51,690 bases of DNA. Source: Allofournierella massiliensis (GTDB lineage Bacteria; Bacillota; Clostridia; Oscillospirales; Ruminococcaceae). A program made the translations under genes and the position numbers. The notes below the pieces were generated by a model. That model was not told the DNA's origin. It did no database searches and saw nothing but the letters and a program-made list of their open reading frames with translations. Within the stretch, counting starts at the first letter, position 1. Every line of letters starts with the position of its first letter. Location: the NCBI RefSeq assembly GCF_004345265.1, contig NZ_SLUM01000027.1:1-51690 (forward strand). Direction: 5' to 3'. Shown here piece after piece: positions 17,201 to 25,515 of the stretch.

Positions 17201-17826
17201 TTCAGAGCGTGAGCGCGGAACTCGTTGATGGCGTCCCAGTTAACCATCTCAGCCAGATCGGCGTAGTCCCACTTCTCGATCTTCTGGATCTCGTGAGAAG
17301 TACGGAAACCGTCGAAGAAGTTGATGAAGGGAACGCGGCCCTCGATGGCAGCCAGATGGGCTACAGCGGCCAGGTCCATAACTTCCTGAGGATTGGTCTC
17401 GGCCAGCATGGCGAAACCGGTCTGACGGCAGGCGTAAACGTCGCTGTGATCACCAAAGATGTTCAGAGCGTGGCTGGCCACACAACGGGCAGACACATGG
17501 AACACACTGGGCAGCAGCTCGCCGGCGATCTTGTACATGTTGGGGATCATCAGCAGCAGGCCCTGAGAAGCGGTGAAGGTGGTGGTCATGGCGCCGGCAG
17601 CCAGGCTGCCGTGCACAGCGCCGGCGGCGCCGGCCTCGGACTGCATCTCCATTACCTTAACCTGGGTACCGAAGATGTTCTTGCGGCCGGCAGCGGACCA
17701 CTGGTCCACGTAGTCGGCCATGGGGCTAGACGGGGTGATGGGGTAGATAGCAGCAACTTCGCTGAACGCATACGCTACGTGAGCGGCAGCGGTGTTGCCA
17801 TCCATAGACTGTTTTGCTCTAGGCAT
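14278..17826 (-). CDS. nifJ: Pyruvate:ferredoxin (flavodoxin) oxidoreductase, single-chain
   Basis: It oxidises pyruvate with CoA to acetyl-CoA and CO2 and reduces ferredoxin; central to anaerobic fermentation. The 1182-aa length matches single-chain PFOR. Visible parts are YPITPSSPMA (28-37) of the pyrimidine-binding domain, the CxxCxxCxxxC clusters starting at C695 and C751, a further GSCAGCAET cysteine motif near 815, and the TPP-binding segment GDGWAYDIGFGGLDHV with SNTGGQ near the C-terminus. Start ATG has GGAGGAA upstream. Monocistronic. Codon choice looks strongly biased, as in highly expressed genes. Likely electron acceptor: the ferredoxin at 9.4 kb. Confidence 0.97.
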   Translation of the reverse strand: MPRAKQSMDGNTAAAHVAYAFSEVAAIYPITPSSPMADYVDQWSAAGRKNIFGTQVKVMEMQSEAGAAGAVHGSLAAGAMTTTFTASQGLLLMIPNMYKIAGELLPSVFHVSARCVASHALNIFGDHSDVYACRQTGFAMLAETNPQEVMDLAAVAHLAAIEGRVPFINFFDGFRTSHEIQKIEKWDYADLAEMVNWDAINEFRAHALNPEHPSMRGSHENGDIFFQHREACNKYYDALPAVVEKYMTKVNEKLGTDYQLFNYYGAPDAERVIVAMGSICDVAEEVIDYLTAKGEKVGLVKVRLYRPFVAEKLLAAIPATAKKIAVLDRTKEPGSLGEPLYLDVVAALREAGNTATVVGGRYGLGSKDTPPSSVFAVYDELAKDAPKARFTLGIVDDVTNLSLEEKPAPNTAAEGTKECKFWGLGGDGTVGANKNSTKIIGDHTDKYIQAYFQYDSKKTGGVTISHLRFGDKPIKSPYYINKADFVACHNPSYVVKGYKMVQDVKPGGVFMINCQWTDEELAHHMPAESKRYIAQNNIQLYTINAIDKAVEIGLGKRTNTILQSAFFALAGVLPREDAIKYMKQAAEKTFAKKGQAIVEMNWKAIDAGFDAYHKVEVPADWANAVDEANDVQLTGNADTVKMVKNIMEPVAKMDGDSLPVSAFVDYVDGQFAQGAAAYEKRGVAVMVPEWNPDNCIQCNQCAYVCPHATIRPFALTDEEVANAPEALKSKKMTGKGCENYKFAMTVSPLDCMGCGVCVNVCPAPTKALTMVPQESQAAQQDVFNYCVENIRKKDGMMAETTVKGSQFNQPLLEFSGSCAGCAETAYGRLITQLFGERMYISNATGCSSIWGGPAATSPYTTNKESGFGPAWANSLFEDNAEHGLGMYLGQKVIRESLAAKLHELAEATTNADKKAAIDEYFATYEDGKANAEATKKLVALLEAEPDCQYSQAILPKKNYLSKKSVWIFGGDGWAYDIGFGGLDHVLASGEDVNVMVFDTEVYSNTGGQASKASQIGQVAQFAAAGKAIGKKSLSEIAMSYGYVYVAQIAMGADMNQTIKALTEAESYHGPSLVIGYAPCEMHGVKGGMTNCQAEMKKAVAAGYWNMFRFDPRKKAEGKNPFTLDSKPATADYKEFISNETRYSRLKLAFPERAEELFDLADKKAKERYAYLQKLVKLYSTEE

Positions 17827-17899
17827 TTTTCTTCCTCCATAACAATTCAGTATTTAACGTCCTGGCCCCGGGGATCGGGGGAATGGGCGCTATTACTTA

Positions 17900-17928
17900 A
17901 CTATATTCTAGCAAATCAAAATGGCAAA
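17900..17928 (-). promoter_or_regulatory. Promoter of the PFOR gene
   Basis: Minus strand: TTTGCC (17923-17928), 17-nt spacer, TATAGT (17900-17905). The 346-bp gap 17827-18172 otherwise holds only the promoter and leader of the diverging CBS gene. Confidence 0.65.
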
Positions 17929-18052
17929 GTAAACTGTTTTCGGGCAGCTTTTTCGGTCAGATTCGGTTTTTATCCTTGCATTTTCAGCCCCCTGCACAGG
18001 GCGGTGCACCCATTTTTTTACAAAAGCTTTATCCGGCGCCGTCCGGTGCGCG

Positions 18053-18081
18053 TTGACAAGGGGTTTTGATTGCTTTAATAT
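18053..18081 (+). promoter_or_regulatory. Promoter of the CBS/CorC gene
   Basis: Perfect TTGACA (18053-18058), 17-nt spacer, TAATAT (18076-18081). Confidence 0.85.
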
Positions 18082-18172
18082 GGTAATTAACCGGTCTGCA
18101 CACCTTTGTGCCGGCCAGAAAAACCGGGCTGCGACCCCTTCGGAGCCGCCCCGAAAAAAGGAGTTTTGAACG

Positions 18173-19165
18173 ATGGACACCCCGGGTATTTTTCCCGGCT
18201 TTTCCAGCCTTGCCGCCCTTGCAGTCTGCTGTGTGGTGGGGCTTCTGCTTCTGGCCGCCGGCCTGCTGGGCGGCTGGGCTGCCGCCAAAAAGGAGATGCG
18301 GCTGCCCGGATGGCTTTCCCGCCTGCTTGCTCCCGCCGGGCTGGGCAATGACGAGACGGTAACCGAAGAGGACCTGTTCGAGCTGGTGGACGACGCGGAC
18401 GAACAGGATCTGATCGACACCGCCCAGAAAACCATGATCACCAATATCTTCGACCTTTCGGATGTGAGCGCCGGTGATGTGATGACCCACCGCACCGAGG
18501 TGAACGCGGTGAACGAGCACGCCTCCTGCCGGGAGGCGGTGGAGCTGGCCCTTTCCACCGGAAACAGCCGGCTGCCGGTGTACCGCAAAAGCCTGGACAA
18601 TGTGACCGGCATTCTGTATGTGAAGGATCTGCTGCGGCTGTTCGACGATCCCGGCGTGCTGGAGCGTCAGGTGAGTGAATTTGCCCGCAAGGCCATGTAT
18701 GTGCCGGAAAGCCGCCCCGCCGGTGAGCTGATGATGGACTTCAAAAAACAGCACACCATGATCGCCATCGTGGTGGACGAGTACGGCGGCACCGCCGGTC
18801 TTGTGACCATGGAGGACATTCTGGAGGAGATCGTGGGCGACATCCAGGACGAGTACGACACCGAAGAAGCCGAACTGACCCCCTGCGAGGGTGGTTTTCT
18901 GGCCGAAGGTTCGCTGGATCTGGAGGACGTGTTCGAGGCCTTCGGCATGGAGTGCCCCGAGCGCACCGACGAGGAGGAATTCGACACGGTGGGCGGCCTG
19001 ATCGCCGACCGGCTGGGCCGCATTCCGGAAAACGGTGAACCGGCCACCGTCCAGTGGGGCGGGCTGAGCTTCACCTGCCTGGAGGTACGCGACCGCCGCA
19101 TCCAGCGGGTGCGCTGCACCCGGCTGGAAGAGCCCGACGCACAAAGCGAGGAAAAGGAGCGTTGA
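18173..19165 (+). CDS. CBS-pair/CorC_HlyC protein with a single membrane anchor
   Basis: The 330-aa protein has one N-terminal hydrophobic segment (about 11-38), then a tandem CBS pair (about 100-225, including VDEYGGTAGLVTMEDILEEI) and a CorC_HlyC domain (about 240-320). Full-length relatives carry a multi-pass DUF21/CNNM domain linked to Mg/Co transport; that domain is replaced here by a single helix. CBS pairs usually sense adenine nucleotides. GGAG precedes the ATG. It forms an operon with the Nudix gene, which starts 3 nt after its stop. Transport role is doubtful without DUF21. Confidence 0.85.
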   Translation: MDTPGIFPGFSSLAALAVCCVVGLLLLAAGLLGGWAAAKKEMRLPGWLSRLLAPAGLGNDETVTEEDLFELVDDADEQDLIDTAQKTMITNIFDLSDVSAGDVMTHRTEVNAVNEHASCREAVELALSTGNSRLPVYRKSLDNVTGILYVKDLLRLFDDPGVLERQVSEFARKAMYVPESRPAGELMMDFKKQHTMIAIVVDEYGGTAGLVTMEDILEEIVGDIQDEYDTEEAELTPCEGGFLAEGSLDLEDVFEAFGMECPERTDEEEFDTVGGLIADRLGRIPENGEPATVQWGGLSFTCLEVRDRRIQRVRCTRLEEPDAQSEEKER

Positions 19166-19168
19166 ATC

Positions 19169-19714
19169 GTGGCACATTTTGAAAAGCCCCTGAGCAGCGA
19201 GACCCGGTTTGAGGGCCGGGTATTCACCGTGACCGTGGACAAGGTGGAGCTGGAAAACGGCCGCACCTCCACCCGCGAGGTGGTGCATCACCACGGCGGC
19301 GCCTGCATCGCCGCTCTGACCGATGAGAACGAGGTCTATCTGGTCCGGCAGTTCCGCTACGCCTTCGGGCAGGAGCTGTGGGAGCTGCCCGCCGGCAAGC
19401 TGGAAAAAGGGGAGGACCCCTTTGCCGCCGCCAGGCGGGAGCTGGGCGAGGAATGCGGCCTGACCGCCGAGCACTTTGTGGATCTGGGCCCGGTGTATCC
19501 CACCGTGGGCTACTGCAGCGAGATCATCTACTGCTGGGCTGCCACCGGCCTTGCTCCCTGCGACATGCATCTGGACGAGGACGAGTTCCTCACCCCGGAA
19601 AAGGTTCCCTTCGACAAGGCGGTGGAAATGGTGCTCTCCGGCGAGATCCGGGACGGCAAAACCGTGGCTGCTCTGCTGAAGATCAAAGCCCTGCGGGATG
19701 CAGGCAAGCTGTAA
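19169..19714 (+). CDS. nudF: ADP-ribose pyrophosphatase (Nudix, NudF type)
   Basis: Hydrolyses ADP-ribose to AMP and ribose-5-phosphate. The complete 23-residue Nudix box lies at 76-98 (starts GKLEKGE, ends ELGEECGL) and the upstream RQFRYAFGQELWELPAG matches the ADP-ribose subfamily. The start is GTG with AAGGAG in the end of the preceding gene. 181 aa, normal length. Second gene of a two-gene operon. Confidence 0.9.
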   Translation: MAHFEKPLSSETRFEGRVFTVTVDKVELENGRTSTREVVHHHGGACIAALTDENEVYLVRQFRYAFGQELWELPAGKLEKGEDPFAAARRELGEECGLTAEHFVDLGPVYPTVGYCSEIIYCWAATGLAPCDMHLDEDEFLTPEKVPFDKAVEMVLSGEIRDGKTVAALLKIKALRDAGKL

Positions 19715-19735
19715 AGCGTTTTCAATTCATCAAAA

Positions 19736-19778
19736 AGCCGTATGTTCGTTGTTGGTTCGAACATACGGCTTTCTTTTT
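19736..19778. terminator. Bidirectional terminator between nudF and the GT-C gene
   Basis: A perfect 13-bp stem (19736-19748 with 19758-19770) serving converging genes, with T-rich tails on both strands. It overlaps the stop region of the minus-strand gene. Confidence 0.9.
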
Positions 19779-21033
19779 ACATAATGGCCTGCCCCTGCAG
19801 ATACAGCGCCGCGTAGGCGCACAGAGCCATTCCGCTTATCACACACAGTGCCACCCGCAGCCAGAGCACACGAATACGGGCCATGAGGAAAAAGGCCGGA
19901 AGGCAGGCAAACAGATACCGGGGGCCGCTGATCATCCAACCCGCCAGATAGGTCATGCCCAGATAGGCCCCGCCCCAGATGAGCCACTCGGTGCGCACCC
20001 CGGCAAACAGGCCCCAGGCCAGCAGCCCCAGCACCGCGAAATACAGCAGAATCTGCGGCCAGTAAATAAAGCCCGCAAGCCCCGGATACTGCAGTGCCAG
20101 ATTCCAGTGCCGGGTCAGATTCTCGCTGATCCACCGGGTGGTCTGATACCAGGGAGGCGCTGCCTGAAATTCCAGAAAGGCGAACCAGTCCCCGAACACC
20201 AGCCGGTTGCACAGCAGGTAACCGCCCCAGCCCGCCGGGATCAGCAGCAATCCGAAACTTTTCAGCCCCTGTCGGCCGCTCTGGCGTGCCCGCAACCAGA
20301 GCCAGAGCACCGGCAGCAGCAGAACCATTCCCTGGGTACGGCAAAGGGCTGCAAGCCCCCCCAGCAGCCCGGCCCAGCCCCAATGACCGGTCAGGGCCAT
20401 TCGCATGCAGCAGAGGCAGAGCAGCAGAAACAGGCTTTCGGTATAGATGCCCATGCTGAAAAAGGAAAAGGGATACACTGCCAGAAACGCCACCGCCCAC
20501 ACAGCCTGCACCCGGGGCAGCCAGCGCCCTGCAAGGCTCAGTGCCACAACGCCGCAGCCACCCCAGCACAGCTGACTGACCAGAAGGCCTGCCAGTGCAA
20601 AATCGCCTCCTGTGAACAGACTCACCAATCGGATGCACAGGGGATACAACGGGTAAAAGACGATCCATTTGGCATCCTCCCCCTGGGGCAGATAACCGTT
20701 TTGGGCAATGAACAGGTAATGGGGGCTGTCGCCTGCCTGTGTGAATCTCTGCCAGAAGTGAGCAAGGAAAGCCTCTGCCCCTCCGCTCTGGTTCAGGGTG
20801 AGCCAGGCGAAAAAGAGCACCGCCCACTGCACTGCCAGCATTGCAAAAAAGGCGGCAATGTACTCCCGCCGGGAAAAACAGGCCGGGCGGGGCAGCGGAT
20901 CCTCCCTGTGGAACATCCGCCATTCCGGCAGCCGAACCGGCAACCAGCCCAGCAGCGCCAGGCAGCGAACCGCCAGAAGCAGAACAAAGGCGATCATTCC
21001 TCCGCCGCCCAGCCAGCCAATGATCTGAGCCAT
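19777..21033 (-). CDS. Polytopic glycosyltransferase-like protein (PIG-V/COG5542 type)
   Basis: The 418-aa protein is almost wholly made of membrane segments. The first external loop has AGDSPHYLFIAQNGY and then WIVFYPLYPLCIRL, a pattern seen in PIG-V-like mannosyltransferases of the GT-C fold, which use polyprenyl-linked sugars. The donor and acceptor are unknown. GGAGG precedes ATG 21033. It follows the next gene by 22 nt in the same operon, which suggests both modify one envelope glycan; this is inference. Confidence 0.7.
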   Translation of the reverse strand: MAQIIGWLGGGGMIAFVLLLAVRCLALLGWLPVRLPEWRMFHREDPLPRPACFSRREYIAAFFAMLAVQWAVLFFAWLTLNQSGGAEAFLAHFWQRFTQAGDSPHYLFIAQNGYLPQGEDAKWIVFYPLYPLCIRLVSLFTGGDFALAGLLVSQLCWGGCGVVALSLAGRWLPRVQAVWAVAFLAVYPFSFFSMGIYTESLFLLLCLCCMRMALTGHWGWAGLLGGLAALCRTQGMVLLLPVLWLWLRARQSGRQGLKSFGLLLIPAGWGGYLLCNRLVFGDWFAFLEFQAAPPWYQTTRWISENLTRHWNLALQYPGLAGFIYWPQILLYFAVLGLLAWGLFAGVRTEWLIWGGAYLGMTYLAGWMISGPRYLFACLPAFFLMARIRVLWLRVALCVISGMALCAYAALYLQGQAIM

Positions 21034-21055
21034 CGTATCCTCCTTGCCGCACGGT

Positions 21056-22249
21056 TTATGCGTTCAGCATATACACCGCGCCATAGAAATTAAACAGGAT
21101 TGCCGCCAGCAAAAGCCCCCGGGCAGCAGGGCCTGCCTCAAAGTGACGGCGGGCAAAAAATAAAAGGCAGAAGGGGAAGGGATCCACCAGATACCGGGCG
21201 CCGAACTGCCAGCCGCCCAGCGTGCGGTGCAGGCACAGCACCACCACCGTGGCGAGATAACAGGCCACCAGAATCCCGTCCGCCCATTCCAGCTGTTTTT
21301 TGCGCAGGCGGGCAAACAGCGCCAGCAGCCAGAGCAGCAGCAGCGGATTTGCCACAAAGGGAAGAAAGCCGTTGAACACCGGGAAGGAAAGATCCAGCGC
21401 TTTGGTCAGCAGCACCGGACGCAGCAGATTTTTCAGGTTGGGCCAGAAGTAGGCCAGACTGAACTGGCCGTTTTCCTCCCGCATGAATTCCGGCAGATAA
21501 TTGTGGCCGAATTCCAGAGGGTTTCCGAAGCGCGCCCAGTTGTACCAGCCCAGAGCCAGTGCCACCAGTACGGGCAGTACGCTCACTGCCGCCAGATGCT
21601 TCCACCGGCCCTGCCGCACCGCTCCCCACAGCGGCCGCAGAAACAGAAGTACCGCCAGCAAAGCAGAAAAGGGCCTGCAGCCCACCGCCAGTGCCAGCAG
21701 AAAGAAGGCGGGAATCTCCCGCCCGGCCAACCAGAAAAAACAGCCCCAGACGCAAAAGGCAAGCGCAAGCAGCTGGGCCAGCATCCAAACTCCGCCGCTG
21801 GTACTCAGCCAGAAGGTATTGCTGCCAAGGCTCACAAAAAGGGCAAAAAACGCACAGGTTTCCGGTGTTTTTCCTCCCTGCCAGAACATCAGATACACAC
21901 CTGCCGCCACAGCCAGCCCATAACAGGCAGCAATCAGATTGGAGGTCACCGCACCGCCCCACAGTGCCCAGGGCAATGCCAGAACAGAGGGAACCGGTGG
22001 AAAGGAAAGATAATACTGATTGTTAAATATCGCAAGTTCCAACCATGGGTATTGTTCTCCATTCTGGATGGCCATGCTGCCCTGCAGCCAGTTTTTCGCC
22101 TGAAGCAGGTAACTGTCATAGGGATTCTGGGCCAGCAGTGTTCCCCCTGCCAGCGAATGGAACAGCAAAATTGCAAAGGCAAACAGTGCCAGCGTTCCGG
22201 CCAGCGCAGCCCCATGCGCCCGGGAAAATGAGGATTTGGATGCGGGCAA
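21056..22249 (-). CDS. Polytopic membrane protein, GT-C-like, function unknown
   Basis: The 397-aa protein has about ten membrane segments. The first external loop contains AQNPYDSYLLQAKNWLQG, with an acidic residue after the first helix as in GT-C glycosyltransferases. I do not recognise a specific family. The best start is TTG at 22249, with AAGGAGG 7 nt upstream; no ATG or GTG is as well placed. First gene of a pair with the PIG-V-like gene. Confidence 0.6.
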   Translation of the reverse strand: MPASKSSFSRAHGAALAGTLALFAFAILLFHSLAGGTLLAQNPYDSYLLQAKNWLQGSMAIQNGEQYPWLELAIFNNQYYLSFPPVPSVLALPWALWGGAVTSNLIAACYGLAVAAGVYLMFWQGGKTPETCAFFALFVSLGSNTFWLSTSGGVWMLAQLLALAFCVWGCFFWLAGREIPAFFLLALAVGCRPFSALLAVLLFLRPLWGAVRQGRWKHLAAVSVLPVLVALALGWYNWARFGNPLEFGHNYLPEFMREENGQFSLAYFWPNLKNLLRPVLLTKALDLSFPVFNGFLPFVANPLLLLWLLALFARLRKKQLEWADGILVACYLATVVVLCLHRTLGGWQFGARYLVDPFPFCLLFFARRHFEAGPAARGLLLAAILFNFYGAVYMLNA

Positions 22250-22431
22250 ACGTCTCCCTCCTTCGATTTTCTGAATTTATCGCTCGTTCAAAATACAATT
22301 CGTAATTTTTTTAAATTTTATACTTTTCATGCGGCTACTTTCTTCGCCTGCCGGCCGACTTCAGCCATCGTACGCTTTTGATTATACCTGCCTGGCCCCC
22401 ATCCGGTCAAAAGATTTTGATCGCACAGACA

Positions 22432-22473
22432 CAAAACGACCTCCCGGACGGATAATTCCATTCGGGAGATCGT
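22432..22473 (-). terminator. Terminator of the DUF4173 operon
   Basis: An 11-bp stem with one G-U pair (22436-22446 with 22463-22473) just after the stop, followed by TTTTGTG on the minus strand. Confidence 0.8.
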
Positions 22474-22481
22474 CTGATGTT

Positions 22482-24263
22482 TCATCTCTTATTCAGCTCC
22501 AGCGCGGTAACCGCTTCACCGTTTTCGTCCAGCGTCATGGTCAGGCTGCCTGAATTCTCCTCCGCCTTGTCGTAAAGGTAAAACCACAGCTGTCGGTTGC
22601 CCTCGCCGTCCCGGCCATAGTGCAGCGCATTGTCGCCGGAATAGCCTTTCACCGCACGCATCACATCCTCCGGCGTTTCGCCCACGCCCCAGCCTGCCCG
22701 GATCAGATCGTCGGCCAGGTCATACTCGCTTATCCCGGCGGACTGCAGATGCAGGGTCCAGGGATCCAGCTGGGTGATCACGCCGTTTTGATACATCGCC
22801 AGATTCGCCCGGTAGGCAAGGCGCTGGTGCTGGCACAGGCACAGCGCCAGGAACAGCCCTGCCGCCGCAAAGGTGCCCAGACGAATCCAGTCCAGCCGGC
22901 GGAATACCGCCAGCAGCGCCAGCACGCTGACCACCGCCAGCACCAGCATGAACCAGCTGGAAAGGATGCGCTTTTCGGTAAACCCGAAGCGGGTCACATA
23001 CAGCCCCATCTTGGAAGCTCCCACCAGCACAAACAGCAGGTTCGCCGCCATCAGGGCGGCGGTCAGGCCCCGCAGCAGGGGATTGCCCTCCGGCCTGCCC
23101 TTACACAGGGCAGTAACGGCCAGCAGCAGCCCGAAGTTGAGCACAGCCACCGCGCACAGCTCAAAGAAGCCCCGCCGTGCGTATTCCGCAGCGGTGAACC
23201 CTTCGGGCAGGTGACCAAAGAAGGCCCCGAACAGATAGCCCGCCTGCACTGCGAAGAAAAGCAGATACAGCCCGCAGAAGGCAAGCAGCCCCAGGGTCAT
23301 GGCATTTTGGGGCAGGCAGCGCTGCTTGTCCAGCGCCGCCAGCCAGCGGCTCTGCCGTTCCGGGTCCGGCTTCTGGCGCAGCACGCTGCCCAGCGCCCCA
23401 TAAAGATAGGCCCCCACCGGCAGCGAGCCTACAAACATCAGCAGGCGGCCCGCCACCCATTCCGGCACCGTGAGCAGCTTGGCAAAGCGTTCCAGCAGAG
23501 AGGCAAAGCCCGCGTCCGCTCCGGCCAGCAGCATGAGCGCCAGCACAAAGAGGGGAACCAGCAGGCAGAGCGCAAGCCCCGCGCCCAATAAATCCCGCTT
23601 TTTGTGCTGCCGCGCCGCCCGCAGCTTTTCCCAGACACGCCGGCATCCGTACCACATTACCCGAATGCGCAAAAAGAACCAGAAGAAGGGGCGGCCCAGC
23701 AGGCAGAGAACCGCGTCCAGCGGGGCAAAGCAGCCGGTGCGTCCGCCGCCAATGAGCAGGCCCGCCCGGCAGACCAGCCAGTACATGGCCCCCAGATGAA
23801 GCGCCAGAACCTGCCAGCCGTAGTAGCCATATTCATAATCATGCCAATATCCCGCGCCATAAAGCAGAGGGCGCAGAATCAGAAGGTTCGCCAGCAGCAG
23901 GGCGGCAAAGCCCAGCCACCACCAGCTCTCCGCCGGGGCCTTACGGCCCGCCCGGCGCAGGAAGAATTCCGCCCCGCCAAAAAACAGCACACAGAACACC
24001 CCCAGCGTGGCCGGGTTCATTCCGCCCGCGTGCCAGTTGGAAAAGGGCATCAGCGGCGCTCCCAGCACAAGGCCGCAGAAATAAAACCAGCCCAGCAGAT
24101 AGCTGTAAACCGCCGCGCCCAGCTGCAGCCGGCTTGCCCGGAAGGGCTGGACCGGTTTCGCTGTGTATACGGGCTGCACGCCCACGGGGCGGTCGGTGGT
24201 CTGGCCGTTCACCGTGCCGGGTTCCGGCATCACTGCGCCCTCCGGACGGGTCCGTTCTTCCAT
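22482..24263 (-). CDS. DUF4173/DUF4153-type membrane protein
   Basis: The 593-aa protein has a proline-rich cytoplasmic N-terminus (about 1-45), about a dozen membrane segments, and a soluble C-terminal tail (about 500-593). YARRGFFEL in the centre is the sequence I associate with the DUF4173 family. Function is unknown. GGAGGG precedes ATG 24263. Last gene of the DUF2975-XRE-small protein operon, 39 nt after the preceding gene. Confidence 0.72.
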   Translation of the reverse strand: MEERTRPEGAVMPEPGTVNGQTTDRPVGVQPVYTAKPVQPFRASRLQLGAAVYSYLLGWFYFCGLVLGAPLMPFSNWHAGGMNPATLGVFCVLFFGGAEFFLRRAGRKAPAESWWWLGFAALLLANLLILRPLLYGAGYWHDYEYGYYGWQVLALHLGAMYWLVCRAGLLIGGGRTGCFAPLDAVLCLLGRPFFWFFLRIRVMWYGCRRVWEKLRAARQHKKRDLLGAGLALCLLVPLFVLALMLLAGADAGFASLLERFAKLLTVPEWVAGRLLMFVGSLPVGAYLYGALGSVLRQKPDPERQSRWLAALDKQRCLPQNAMTLGLLAFCGLYLLFFAVQAGYLFGAFFGHLPEGFTAAEYARRGFFELCAVAVLNFGLLLAVTALCKGRPEGNPLLRGLTAALMAANLLFVLVGASKMGLYVTRFGFTEKRILSSWFMLVLAVVSVLALLAVFRRLDWIRLGTFAAAGLFLALCLCQHQRLAYRANLAMYQNGVITQLDPWTLHLQSAGISEYDLADDLIRAGWGVGETPEDVMRAVKGYSGDNALHYGRDGEGNRQLWFYLYDKAEENSGSLTMTLDENGEAVTALELNKR

Positions 24264-24302
24264 GGATCATCCCTCCTGTTTCGTTTCTTGTTTTCGCCGG
24301 GC

Positions 24303-24647
24303 TCAGAGCTCCGGCCGTTTGGGGGCATTGGATGCCTCGGGGCGGGTTTCCAGAATTGCCGCCGTGACGCCGTTCACCAGAAGCACCGCCAGCAGCAGCG
24401 CCCCTGAAACCATCTGCCCGGCGGGCTGGGTATCCAGCAGGGCGCTGAAATTCTGAATCTCCACCAGATATCGGGTATAGGCAATCCAGCCGTAAAGGCT
24501 GATCGCGCAGGCGGCCAGGCTGACCGCGATGCACCAGTGCCAGCGCCTGCCTTTGCGGGCCAGCAGTGCGCCGCCCAGCGGCGGAAGCACCAGTGCTGCC
24601 AATCCCAGGAAAATACTCATCAAATTCCACCATTCCGGATGCTGCAT
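24303..24647 (-). CDS. Small membrane protein of unknown function
   Basis: A 114-aa protein with three predicted membrane segments and a charged C-terminus. Not recognised. ATG 24647 is preceded by AAAGGAGGA; the open frame continues upstream without a ribosome site and overlaps the regulator, so the shorter start is used. It lies between the XRE regulator and the DUF4173 gene. Confidence 0.7.
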   Translation of the reverse strand: MQHPEWWNLMSIFLGLAALVLPPLGGALLARKGRRWHWCIAVSLAACAISLYGWIAYTRYLVEIQNFSALLDTQPAGQMVSGALLLAVLLVNGVTAAILETRPEASNAPKRPEL

Positions 24648-24679
24648 AAAGCTCCTCCTTTGCTCGGTGATCGTGTTTG

Positions 24680-24898
24680 TTACTGCGTGCCGTCCTCCGG
24701 CACATATTCCAGCAGGTCCGCCGGCTGGCAGTCCAGCGCCTTGCACAGCGCCTCCAGCGTGGAGAACCGCACCGCCTTGGCCTTGTTGTTTTTCAGGATG
24801 GACAGGTTGGCCGGGGTGATGCCCACCCGCTCGGCCAGCTCGCCCGCGCTGATCTTGCGCCTGGCCATCATCACATCCAGATTGATCACAATCGGCAT
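24680..24898 (-). CDS. XRE-family DNA-binding regulator (YozG-like)
   Basis: A 72-aa protein that is essentially one helix-turn-helix domain: MARRKISAGELAERVGITP, then NLSILKNNKAKAVRFSTLEALCKAL. This is the small Cro/CI type often paired with DUF2975 membrane proteins, such as yozG beside yoaS in Bacillus. GGAGG precedes the ATG. It probably regulates its own operon; no operator is proven. Confidence 0.87.
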   Translation of the reverse strand: MPIVINLDVMMARRKISAGELAERVGITPANLSILKNNKAKAVRFSTLEALCKALDCQPADLLEYVPEDGTQ

Positions 24899-24914
24899 TG
24901 CTTTCTTCGCCTCC

Positions 24915-25382
24915 TCACACCGTCAGGTCCAGTTCGTCCTTCATTTCGCAGGCCTGCCGGAACACGTTCTGCACAATGCGCAGAATCAACGCCATAAAGG
25001 CTGCCGCCACCATCACCAGCAGATAGGGCAGATAATAGAGGGCGCTGGCCAGACAGATGGCCGCCACCACCCAGCAGCAGCGGCTGAGCACGGCAAGACA
25101 GGTGACATTCTGCTCCACAAACACCTGCCCCTTGTCCAGATTGGCCAGCAGCCGGTACAGCCGGTACAGGGCAAAATAGGCCGGGATGCTGGCCGCGTAA
25201 AGGGTGAGCAGGAACAGCGCCTGCCAGGGCAGATCAGCCGTCAGCCGGTAGCGGGTCCAGCTCAAGAACCATTCCACCAGCCAGTAGGCCGCCACATCCA
25301 CGCCCACCAGCACACCCAGAAAGACCTTCACCAGCAGCTGGGAGATGGCCAGACTGCCCACGGCGTCGTTTTGCTGTTTCAT
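24915..25382 (-). CDS. DUF2975 membrane protein
   Basis: A 155-aa protein with four predicted membrane segments and the DUF2975 signature region LANLDKGQVFVEQNVTCLAVLS in the middle loop. The family's role is unknown; it is repeatedly found next to small XRE regulators, as here (16 nt away). GGAGGA precedes ATG 25382. First gene of the operon. Confidence 0.82.
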   Translation of the reverse strand: MKQQNDAVGSLAISQLLVKVFLGVLVGVDVAAYWLVEWFLSWTRYRLTADLPWQALFLLTLYAASIPAYFALYRLYRLLANLDKGQVFVEQNVTCLAVLSRCCWVVAAICLASALYYLPYLLVMVAAAFMALILRIVQNVFRQACEMKDELDLTV

Positions 25383-25436
25383 ATCCCGTTTCCTCCATTT
25401 CGCCCGGCGAACAGCCGGGGCTGTTTTGTTGCTACC

Positions 25437-25465
25437 ACTCTACCACAGGTTTTATTGATTTTCAA
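25437..25465 (-). promoter_or_regulatory. Promoter of the DUF2975 operon
   Basis: Minus strand: TTGAAA (25460-25465), 17-nt spacer, TAGAGT (25437-25442). Confidence 0.7.
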
Positions 25466-25515
25466 GTCTTTTTTATCGTTTTTCGATATTTTTTAATTGT
25501 TTTTCAAGGGAACAG

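Noticed and set aside
14266-18069. A 1267-codon open frame on the plus strand opposite PFOR
   Set aside because: It is the antisense of a complete, motif-bearing PFOR; long empty frames are common opposite GC-rich, codon-biased genes. The same applies to the long frame opposite gyrA.
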